NCBI GenBank assembly: GCA_964591605.1
Contig: CAZQEN010000119.1
Coordinates: 1 to 19,566 of the forward strand
Length of the DNA: 19,566 bases
Direction: 5' to 3'
Source of the DNA: CAYLLT01 sp964591605
GTDB taxonomy: Bacteria; Planctomycetota; Phycisphaerae; UBA1845; PWPN01
A model generated the notes under the pieces. The model was not told the DNA's origin. It made no database searches and saw only the letters and a program-made list of their open reading frames with translations. Below, one piece after another: positions 1 through 6,951 of the stretch. Every line of letters starts with the position of its first letter. The first letter of the stretch is position 1. The position numbers and the translations under genes are program-made.

Positions 1-1290
1 TCCCAGGGGGCAGAGGACCTGCTGTACGAGTACCAGTGGCAGCTCAAACCGCTCGGAGGGTCTCGTCCGGTTCGCCGCGCCGCTGCGACACTGCTCTCTC
101 CGCGGCAGATCGCGCAGCGGGTTCGACCGCTCGGCGCGCGGAACGTCGAGCGCCTCGGTCTGACCGAGCAGTTCGGCAGGTTCGACAAGCAGGTCTATGC
201 GCTGAGCCCCTGCTACGTCGTCGCCGCATTCCGCGAGCTCGGATGGCAACCCCGATGCGGTCAGCGACTCGAGACTGAACAGTTGTCGCATCAACTGGGG
301 GTCGCGGATCGTCATCACCGCCTGCTCGACTGGTATCTCACCATGCTCGAGCAAGAGGGAGTCCTCCGACGATGCGATCCACCCGAGCGTCGAGGCTCTG
401 CCGGGCATCGCGCAAACGCCGACTCCGGCCGGGCGAACGGGCATCGGGCGTGGGAGGTGATTCGAGTTCCCGAGACCGAGGATCTGCAGGCGCGGTGGCG
501 GGGTCTGATCACCGACAACCCCGCCTTTTACGCTGAGCTGAACATCCTGGATCAATGCGGGCGGCGTCTGGCGGAGATGCTGCGCGGCGCGCTGGACCCC
601 CTGCAGCTCATTTTTCCTGAGGGATCGCTCTCCACGGCTGAGCACCTCTACCAGGACGCGCCGATGCTGCGTTTCGCGAACATGATCGCGCAGCAGGCGG
701 TGCGCCGCGCGATCGAGAACCTCCCGTGGGGACGGCCGATCCGGATTCTGGAGATCGGCGCAGGCACCGGCGGGCTGTCATCCTTTGTCCTGCCCGAGCT
801 GCCGGCGGATCGCACCGAGTATGTGTTTACCGACCTCTCGAGGCATTTCTTCAACAAGGCCGAGCAGAAGTTCCGCGATTACCCCTTCATCGAGTACCGG
901 CTTCTGGACATCGAAAAGGATCTCGCCGAGCAGGGCGTTGAAGAACACTCCTTCGACGTAGTGCTCGCCTCCGAGGTTCTGCACGCCACGGCCGATCTGC
1001 GTGCCACTCTGGGCAGGGTCAAGAGTGCCCTTGCGTCCGAAGGGTTGTTCCTTGCGATCGAGGCCTGCAAACGGGTCCGGTGGATCGATCTTGTCTTCGG
1101 ACTGACGGAGGGATGGTGGCGCTTCGCGGACAAGGTCCTGCGCCCGGATTATCCGCTTCTGTCGCTCAGAAGGTGGATCGAACTGCTGGACGAGGAAGGG
1201 TTCAGTGAGCCGTGCGACATCACGGGTCAGGAAGAGGACCTCGTCAACAATGCGGTTCTGCTGGCCCGCGGTCCGCAGCTCCGGCCGGCT
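1..1290 (+). other. C-methyltransferase (cMT) domain of the PKS, preceded by the DH-MT linker
   Basis: The first residues (LLYEYQWQLKP) match the conserved strand that follows a DH domain in reducing PKSs, which shows that the DH lies just upstream. A helical lid region follows. The SAM-binding motif I ILEIGAGTGG is at residues 249-258 (nt 745-774). The EVLHAT motif carries the expected catalytic His, and the glutamate of AIEACKR can pair with it as in fungal and bacterial PKS C-methyltransferases. The GLTEGWW motif is also present. The domain should transfer a methyl group from SAM to the alpha carbon of the ACP-bound beta-ketoacyl intermediate. All core motifs are intact, so activity is likely. 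Confidence 0.9.
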
Positions 1291-4200
1291 TCCTCGACGA
1301 CGGCCGCCCCGAACGAGGCGGGCCTGGAGGGAGACTGGCTGATCTTCGCGGATGCGGCCGGCATGGGCCAGCGGCTGTCACGGCGCATCGAATCCAGAGG
1401 CGGGCGGTGCAGGCTCGTGTTCGCCGATCGTCGGCCGCCTTCGGCGAATGGAGATTCGATCTGCGTCCCTTCCGATCGCCCCGAGGAGATCAAAGGCCTG
1501 TTTGACGAGATGCGTGAGCAAGGACGGATCCCTCGCGGGATTCTGCACCTCTGGAGCCTCGACGCGCGCGACACCGATGAGGCCTGCGTCAAAGACCTGG
1601 AGAGTTTCATTGCTCTTGGGTGCCTGAGCGTGGTCTATCTTGCCCAGGCCTTGAGCCAGTGGCCAGATGCGGACCTGCCGCGACTCTGGCTCGTGACAGG
1701 GGGGGCCCAGTCTGTCGGTGAAGCGATCGAGCCGGTTTGTGCCGCGCAGGCTCCCCTCCTGGGGCTGGGGCGGGTACTGGTCAACGAATATCCCCAACTG
1801 CGGACCGCGATGGTCGATCTGAGCCGTGAGGCTGGCGATGACGAAATCGAATTGATGCTCGACGAGCTGCGGTGCGCCGATGAGGAGGATGAGATTGCGC
1901 TGCGCGGCGAGGCGCGATATGTCCACCGCTTCACGCGATGCTCCCTGGAGAGTTTGCGTACGGGGGTGCCCGGCCGAGCCGGCCAAAGCCCGCCACCTTG
2001 CCGGCTCGAGATATCCGGGTCGGGCGTGCTGGATCAGATGCGTTTTCAGGAGATCGAGCGGCGCCCGCCGGGGCCCGGCGAGGTGGAGATCGAGGTTTGC
2101 GCGGCCGGTTTGAATTTCGCGGACGTCATGAAGAGTCTCGGGCTGTATCCGGGGCTGCCGGACGGGCCGGTCCCGATGGGGACGGAGTGCGCCGGCACGA
2201 TCTCGGCGGTAGGACCCGGTGTCAGCGGCTTTCATGCGGGCGACGAGGTGCTGGCCGTCGCTTCGTTCACGTTCGCGACGCACGTGACGACCTCGGTTCG
2301 ACTTGTCGCCCACAAGCCCGCCTGCATCGGGATTGAAGAGGCGGCCACGATCCCGGTCGCATTCCTGACGGCGTATTACGCCCTTGAGTATCTGGCCCGA
2401 CTGCATCGCGGCGAGCGTGTCCTGATTCATTCCGCCAGCGGCGGCGTGGGCCTGGCGGCCGTTCAGATCGCCCGGCGCGCCGGCGCCGAGATCTTCGCGA
2501 CGGCCGGCACGCCCGAGAAACGCGCCTTCCTGAGGTCGCTCGGCATTCAGCACGTGATGGATTCGCGGAATCTGGGATTCGCCGACGAGGTGCTCGAAGC
2601 CACGAAGGGCGAAGGCATCGATGTGGTGCTCAACTCCCTGGCGGGCGAAGCGATTCCCAAGAGCCTGGCCCTGCTGAGGGACTACGGGCGGTTCCTCGAG
2701 ATTGGCAAACGCGACATCTACGGCAACAGCCGGCTGGGGCTGCGTCCGTTCAGGAAGAATCTGTCGTTCATGGCCATCGATCTGGACCGCGGCATGCGCG
2801 AACGGCCTGAGCTGTTCGCCTCGCTGTACCAGGAGATCATGACACTGGTCGCCCGGCGCGAGCTGGCTCCGCTTCCCTACCGGCTGTTCGGGGCATCGCA
2901 ACTCGTGGGCGCGTTCCGCTGCATGTCGCAGGCGCGACACATCGGCAAAGTGCTGATCGGCATGACCGATCAGAAACTCACGCCGGTTCGGGCGCCGCGC
3001 GATCGGATCACCCTGCGCGAGAATGCTACCTATCTGATCACCGGAGGCCTCGGCGGGATCGGGCTTCTGGTCGCCCAGTGGATGGTGAATCGCGGGGCCC
3101 GGCATCTGGTACTCGTGGGCCGGCGCGGCGCGCACTCGCCCGAGGCACAGGCCGCCGTGGAGGCCATGCAGCAGGCGGGCGCTGAGGTGGTCGTGGCGGC
3201 CGCTGACGTTTCAGACGACCGGCAGATGGCGCGCGTTCTTGCGGACATCGAGCGGCGCATGCCGCCGCTGCGCGGACTGGTCCACGCGGCCATGGTGCTC
3301 GAAGACGGCCTGCTGTTCAACCTCGACCGTGAGCGCCTGCTCAAAGTCACTGCGCCCAAGATCAACGGTGCATGGAACCTGCACCAGCTCACCCGGAAGA
3401 CACCGCTTGACTTCTTTCTGCTGTTTTCGTCCATGTCTTCGATGTTCGGCATCTCCGGGCAGGCCAACTACGGGGCGGCCAACGCGTTCCTGGACGCCCT
3501 GACGCACTACCGTCGTGCTCGCGGCTTGCCTTCCCTGACCATCAACTGGGGCTCCGTCGGCGGCGTCGGCTACGTGGCGCGGCATCAGGACATCATCGAT
3601 CGCTTCGACCGGGACGGGGTGCAGAACCTTCCGCCCCAGGACGCCCTGCGCCTGATGGAACGTTTGCTTGGAGAGGAAGCGGTGCAGGTGGGCATCATGC
3701 GCGTCGACTGGCGCCGGTGCCGCGGGTTTACCCAGACGGATATCGTTTCGCCGCGGTTCGCCGGTCTGGTCCGCGATGCGGCAAAGCACGCTTCCGAGGC
3801 CCGGGATGAGGGCCTGTCGGCGCGAAACGCCCTGCTTGCAGCTCGCCCGGATGAGCGCTCGGGCATCATGCAAGACATGCTCCGACTGCAGGTCGCGCGC
3901 GTCCTGGGTGCCTCGGCCGAGAAGCTGGACATCGCCAAACCGCTCACGGAGCTGGGTCTTGACTCGCTCATGGGTGTCGAGCTGCGAAACTGGATCGAAG
4001 CCGAGCTGCGGTTGCGGCTCCCCACGGTGGAGTTGATGCGCGGACCCAGCGTGGTCAGTCTGACCAGCCTGCTGCTCAGCCAACTGGCCTCCTCAGACTC
4101 GCCGGACAGTTCTCATTCGTCAGCCGATGCCGAGCCAGCCGCCCGGCCGGACAGCGGACAGCCCGCAGCCGAGAGCGGGCGGCAGGCGATCGAAACCGCG

Positions 4201-6816
4201 ATCACGCGCATCCCGCGGGATGGGCGTCTTCCCCTGTCGTTCGCTCAGCAGCGGCTCTGGATGCTCGAGCAGCTCATGCCTGGCGGAACCACGACATTGA
4301 ACAACCCGGGCGGCGTTCGGCTGGCAGGCAAGCTCGACGTTGACGTGCTCCGGAGGAGCCTGCACGAGGTCATCCGCCGTCACGAGATACTCCGGACCAC
4401 CTTCCCCGCGGTGGACGGCCAGCCGGTTCAGGAGATCGCTGACCGTTTGACGGTCGAGATCCCGCTGATCGATCTGCGATCCCTTCCGCAGCGTGAGCGG
4501 GAGAAGGAGGTCCACCGGCGGGCGATCGAGCAGGCGCGGCGCCCCTTCGACCTTGGCGTCGCGCCTCTGTTCAGTGTCACGCTGCTGCGGCTGCGCGATG
4601 ATGAACACGTGCTGGTGGCCGTTCTGCACCACATCGTCGCCGACGGCTGGTCCACGCGCATCTTTGCCCGGGACTTCATCGCCATCTATCAGGCATTCGC
4701 CACGGGGAAGCCTTCGCCCCTGCCGGACCTCGCGATCCAGTATGTCGACTTTGCCGTCTGGCAGCGCGAGTGGCTGCGCGGAGAGGTGCGCGAACGGCTC
4801 TTGGGATACTGGCGCAAACAGCTCGAGGGCGACCTGCCGACCCTGCAACTGCCGATCGCCCGGAAGCGCTTGACTCCGGACACCTTCCGTGGGGCGACCG
4901 AGTCGTTCACTCTGGATGAACGCCTGTCGGAGCGCCTGCGAGAGCTGGCCCGCGGCGAAGGCTGCACGCCCTACATGGTTCTGCTCGCGGCCTTCAATAC
5001 GCTGCTCTACCGGTACACGGGGCAGACGGACATCGTCATCGGCTCGCCGATCGCCAACCGGACGCGCGTGGAAACACAGGACCTCATCGGTTTCCTCGCG
5101 ACCACCATGGTCCTGCGGACGAACCTCTCCGGAGATCCCACCTTCCGCGTACTGCTCCAGCGGGTGCGCGAGATGGTGCTGGGCGGCTACGAGCATCAGG
5201 AATTGCCGATCGAGGTGCTGATTGAAGCGCTTCGGCCCCAGGTCGGACCGGCCCCCCGTCAGCTGTTCACCATTCTGTTCAATGTCATGACCATCCCGAT
5301 GCCCGATCTGAACCTGCCTGATCTGCGCATCGAACCGTATGATCCGGAGATCACGCAGGCGCCGTTCGACATCAACCTTCTCATGCAGGAACGAGGAGGC
5401 AGGATCGAGGGGTTCCTCAACTACAGCACCGATCTGTTCGAAGCCGACGCCATCCGCCGCCTGATCGGCCACTTTCGAACGCTGCTCGAAAGTGCAGCCT
5501 TCAACGCAGACGAACGCATCTCGTCACTGGCGATGCTTCCGTCGGAGGAGATGCAGCGGCTCCTGGCTGGCGGGGCCTGCGGAGCCACGGGCCCCGCGCC
5601 GGACGACAGCGTGCTCGCCTGTTTCGACGCCTCCGTCGCCCGAACTCCCGAAGCGCCCGCGTGCGTCCTGGACGAGGGCGACCTGAGCTACCGCCAGCTC
5701 AGCACGCGGGCCGACCTGCTCGCCCGTCGGCTGGTGCGGGCCGGCCTGCGCCCCGAGCAGCCGGTTGCCCTCTTTGTAGAGGGCTGCGAAGCTGCCAGCA
5801 TCGGCCTGCTCGGCATCCTCAAAGCGGGCGGCGCCTGTCTTCCGCTGCGCGTGGGTAAACCGGCCGAACACCTGGCCTACGTCCTGGCCGACGCCCGGGT
5901 GGGCTGCATTGTGACGCACAAGCACCTGTCGGATCTGTTCCATGAGTCCGGCGCCAACGTCGTGTGCCTCGACGCTCCGGGTGAGACCGGAAAAGAGAAA
6001 GGAATCCAGTCCGCCCTTCCCCGGGTGCCGCCCGAGGCCGTGGCCCTCATCCGTTACGCGGCCGGACCCGAGGGCGCGTTGACGGGCAGCCTCGTTTCCC
6101 ATCGAGCCCTCGCGCAGCACTGTCTGGGCTTTGCGGACATCCTCGGCCTGACCGGGAATGACCGCGTCCTGCAACTTGGTTCAGCCGGCTCCGGTCTCAG
6201 TTGGACGGATGTACTTTCGTGCTGGATGCGCGGCGCGGCGGCGATGCTCTGGGACGACGCGGTGTGGTACTCAGCCGATGAGTTGTGGCAACGCATCGAA
6301 CTTGAGGCGCCGACCGTGCTTCTGCTGGACGGGCGTGATTCGGACGGTGCGGCCATGCGGTGCCTGAGCGAGCGCGAGGCGCTGTCTGAATCGATTCGCA
6401 TGGTCGTCACGCATGGCCTCGAAAAGCTGCCCGACCAGCTCGGGATCCTTCGGGCGCCCGATGGTCGATTCGTCTGGGTCAACACGCGGTGCCCGAGCGA
6501 GTTCGCGCTGGCCATGGCCGTTCACAGGGCGCCGGACGGATCGCAGGTCCCCGAGGATACAATTCTGCCGCTCGGCCAGCCGGTCGGTGACACGAGCCTG
6601 TACGTCGTCGATTCCGGCTTCCAGCTCGTTCCCATCGGCGTCCCCGGTGAACTGCTCATCGGCGGAAGCGGCTTGCCCTGCGGCTTCTGCCAGCAGAAGC
6701 TGTGGACCGCCGATCACTGGATCTCCAGCCCCTTTGCGGGCCAGAAGGAGATTCGGCTTCACAGGACGCACAAGCGGGCCCGGTATCGCCCCGACGGCAT
6801 GATCGAGCTGCTCTAG
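1..6816 (+). CDS. Type I PKS-NRPS hybrid megasynthase, 5' end outside the window (…DH end-cMT-pseudoKR-ER-KR-ACP-C-A*)
   Basis: The frame is open from base 1 with no start codon needed, so the gene begins upstream. 2271 residues are visible, numbered here from base 1. Domain order: DH-to-MT linker (about 1-20), C-methyltransferase (about 100-430), structural pseudo-KR (441-645), enoylreductase (669-988), ketoreductase (1001-1243), ACP (Ser1322), a Ser/Ala/Pro-rich linker (1364-1397), condensation domain (about 1405-1855) and a degenerate adenylation domain (1858-2271). This is the order of highly reducing PKSs; KS, AT and DH are expected to the left. The KR and ER contain their active residues, so the ACP should carry a saturated, probably alpha-methylated acyl chain. 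The protein ends with TAG at 6814, without the A C-terminal subdomain or a PCP. What is inferred: the acyl chain becomes the lipid or polyketide part of a peptide built by the next gene. One iterative module or one of several modules are both possible. Confidence 0.95.
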   Translation, partial: SQGAEDLLYEYQWQLKPLGGSRPVRRAAATLLSPRQIAQRVRPLGARNVERLGLTEQFGRFDKQVYALSPCYVVAAFRELGWQPRCGQRLETEQLSHQLGVADRHHRLLDWYLTMLEQEGVLRRCDPPERRGSAGHRANADSGRANGHRAWEVIRVPETEDLQARWRGLITDNPAFYAELNILDQCGRRLAEMLRGALDPLQLIFPEGSLSTAEHLYQDAPMLRFANMIAQQAVRRAIENLPWGRPIRILEIGAGTGGLSSFVLPELPADRTEYVFTDLSRHFFNKAEQKFRDYPFIEYRLLDIEKDLAEQGVEEHSFDVVLASEVLHATADLRATLGRVKSALASEGLFLAIEACKRVRWIDLVFGLTEGWWRFADKVLRPDYPLLSLRRWIELLDEEGFSEPCDITGQEEDLVNNAVLLARGPQLRPASSTTAAPNEAGLEGDWLIFADAAGMGQRLSRRIESRGGRCRLVFADRRPPSANGDSICVPSDRPEEIKGLFDEMREQGRIPRGILHLWSLDARDTDEACVKDLESFIALGCLSVVYLAQALSQWPDADLPRLWLVTGGAQSVGEAIEPVCAAQAPLLGLGRVLVNEYPQLRTAMVDLSREAGDDEIELMLDELRCADEEDEIALRGEARYVHRFTRCSLESLRTGVPGRAGQSPPPCRLEISGSGVLDQMRFQEIERRPPGPGEVEIEVCAAGLNFADVMKSLGLYPGLPDGPVPMGTECAGTISAVGPGVSGFHAGDEVLAVASFTFATHVTTSVRLVAHKPACIGIEEAATIPVAFLTAYYALEYLARLHRGERVLIHSASGGVGLAAVQIARRAGAEIFATAGTPEKRAFLRSLGIQHVMDSRNLGFADEVLEATKGEGIDVVLNSLAGEAIPKSLALLRDYGRFLEIGKRDIYGNSRLGLRPFRKNLSFMAIDLDRGMRERPELFASLYQEIMTLVARRELAPLPYRLFGASQLVGAFRCMSQARHIGKVLIGMTDQKLTPVRAPRDRITLRENATYLITGGLGGIGLLVAQWMVNRGARHLVLVGRRGAHSPEAQAAVEAMQQAGAEVVVAAADVSDDRQMARVLADIERRMPPLRGLVHAAMVLEDGLLFNLDRERLLKVTAPKINGAWNLHQLTRKTPLDFFLLFSSMSSMFGISGQANYGAANAFLDALTHYRRARGLPSLTINWGSVGGVGYVARHQDIIDRFDRDGVQNLPPQDALRLMERLLGEEAVQVGIMRVDWRRCRGFTQTDIVSPRFAGLVRDAAKHASEARDEGLSARNALLAARPDERSGIMQDMLRLQVARVLGASAEKLDIAKPLTELGLDSLMGVELRNWIEAELRLRLPTVELMRGPSVVSLTSLLLSQLASSDSPDSSHSSADAEPAARPDSGQPAAESGRQAIETAITRIPRDGRLPLSFAQQRLWMLEQLMPGGTTTLNNPGGVRLAGKLDVDVLRRSLHEVIRRHEILRTTFPAVDGQPVQEIADRLTVEIPLIDLRSLPQREREKEVHRRAIEQARRPFDLGVAPLFSVTLLRLRDDEHVLVAVLHHIVADGWSTRIFARDFIAIYQAFATGKPSPLPDLAIQYVDFAVWQREWLRGEVRERLLGYWRKQLEGDLPTLQLPIARKRLTPDTFRGATESFTLDERLSERLRELARGEGCTPYMVLLAAFNTLLYRYTGQTDIVIGSPIANRTRVETQDLIGFLATTMVLRTNLSGDPTFRVLLQRVREMVLGGYEHQELPIEVLIEALRPQVGPAPRQLFTILFNVMTIPMPDLNLPDLRIEPYDPEITQAPFDINLLMQERGGRIEGFLNYSTDLFEADAIRRLIGHFRTLLESAAFNADERISSLAMLPSEEMQRLLAGGACGATGPAPDDSVLACFDASVARTPEAPACVLDEGDLSYRQLSTRADLLARRLVRAGLRPEQPVALFVEGCEAASIGLLGILKAGGACLPLRVGKPAEHLAYVLADARVGCIVTHKHLSDLFHESGANVVCLDAPGETGKEKGIQSALPRVPPEAVALIRYAAGPEGALTGSLVSHRALAQHCLGFADILGLTGNDRVLQLGSAGSGLSWTDVLSCWMRGAAAMLWDDAVWYSADELWQRIELEAPTVLLLDGRDSDGAAMRCLSEREALSESIRMVVTHGLEKLPDQLGILRAPDGRFVWVNTRCPSEFALAMAVHRAPDGSQVPEDTILPLGQPVGDTSLYVVDSGFQLVPIGVPGELLIGGSGLPCGFCQQKLWTADHWISSPFAGQKEIRLHRTHKRARYRPDGMIELL
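1321..3730 (+). other. PKS reductive block: structural pseudo-KR, enoylreductase, ketoreductase
   Basis: Residues 441-645 form the non-catalytic KR half that braces the reductive block. The ER (669-988) has the MDR NADPH motif HSASGGVGLAAVQ (nt 2428 onward) and EIGKRDI, and looks active. The KR (1001-1243) has TGGLGGIG (nt 3040), Lys1120, Ser1144 and Tyr1157, the last within QANYGAANAF, so its catalytic set is complete. The usual LDD of B-type KRs reads LED, keeping the final Asp (residue 1102), which points to B-type stereochemistry. The ER has Tyr716 in LGLYPG, at a position that has been linked to S-configured alpha-methyl groups in modular PKSs. Both stereochemical predictions are inferences. 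Confidence 0.9.
3850..4095 (+). other. Acyl carrier protein domain
   Basis: The motif LTELGLDSLMGVELRNW has the phosphopantetheine attachment Ser at residue 1322 (nt 3964-3966). GLDSLM is a typical PKS ACP signature rather than the GGHS/GGDS of peptidyl carriers. It is the only carrier domain visible in this protein. A Ser/Asp/Ala/Pro-rich linker (about nt 4090-4190) follows and leads into the condensation domain. Confidence 0.92.
4213..5565 (+). other. Condensation domain with intact catalytic motif but no downstream carrier
   Basis: The start motif PLSFAQQRLWMLEQL is of the LCL class. The catalytic motif HHIVADGWS is at nt 4627 (His-His at residues 1543-1544, Asp1548) and is fully canonical. 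Later C motifs are also recognisable (DIVIGSPIANRTRVETQDLIGFLATTMVLR; FTILFNVM). By position it should join the ACP-bound acyl chain to an amino acid on a PCP of the same module. That module has only a degenerate A domain and no PCP, so this domain has no acceptor in cis. It may be idle, serve as a passage or scaffold, or work with a carrier in trans. Confidence 0.88.
5572..6816 (+). pseudogene. Degenerate, hinge-truncated adenylation domain (A-core only), in frame at the C-terminus of the PKS-NRPS protein
   Basis: The sequence is colinear with an A-domain N-terminal core. A1 (LSYRQL), the LKAGGACLPL segment, SLVSHRALAQH and A6 (GELLIGGSGLPCGF) are preserved. The ligand-binding residues are changed without length change. 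The ATP loop normally reads YTSGSTGxPKG and here is YAAGPEGALTG (nt 6055-6087), with all four glycines kept but Thr, Ser and Lys lost. The Asp that binds the substrate amino group is Gly (nt 6193). A5 NxYGPTE is NTRCPSE (nt 6481-6501). The A7 ribose-binding Asp is Lys (HRTHKRARY, nt 6772). The protein ends at IELL, immediately before the A8 hinge GRxDxQVK, so the C-terminal subdomain is missing. Activation of an amino acid is very unlikely. No internal frameshift is needed to explain the losses up to the stop. It may be a decaying domain or a retained pseudoenzyme or scaffold. Confidence 0.85.
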
Positions 6817-6951
6817 GGCAAACACACAGCCGATGTGGACAGGGGAAATGGCCCATGCCGCCCGGCAGGCGAGGCGCCGCGACAAGGGCATCAGACGGAA
6901 CGCGGACTTGAGGACACGGTCTGCCGGATCCGCAGAGCAGGAAGAACACGG
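6817..6951 (+). other. Junction between the PKS-NRPS and NRPS genes, with possible debris of the lost A subdomain
   Basis: These 135 bases lie between the TAG stop and the chosen ATG. I see no promoter or hairpin terminator, which fits one operon. In frame 1, the frame of both flanking genes, the stretch has no stop codon. In frame 3 it reads LGQTHSRCGQGKWPMPPG from about 6812, which can be laid colinearly on an A8 region (LGRxDxQVKxRGxRxEPG). In frame 2 it reads IRRNADLRT at nt 6890-6916, which resembles the helix after A8. These resemblances are short and speculative, but they suggest a frameshifted remnant. Confidence 0.45.
6939..6944 (+). promoter_or_regulatory. Probable ribosome binding site deciding the NRPS start
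   Basis: AGGAAG lies 7 bases before the ATG at 6952. The preceding bases AGAGCAGG are also found before the ATG at 17072, so two genes of the operon share a similar ribosome-binding context. This supports ATG 6952 over the in-frame GTG at 6835, whose product would carry 39 extra Arg/Gly-rich residues with no likeness to an NRPS leader. Confidence 0.55.

Noticed and set aside
5992..6813. Frameshift or sequencing error as the cause of the odd A domain
   Set aside because: Frame 1 stays alignable through A6 and up to the A8 hinge, with substitutions of equal length. The other frames do not recover the missing A3, A5 or A7 motifs.
283..6816. TTG at 283 as the start of the PKS-NRPS gene
   Set aside because: The same frame is open and PKS-like back to base 1 (DH-MT linker and MT lid region), so the gene simply continues upstream.
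6835..6951. GTG at 6835 as the NRPS start
   Set aside because: The extra 39 residues are Arg/Gly-rich with no NRPS likeness. ATG 6952 has a spaced AGGAAG and a normal N-terminal helix before the C domain.
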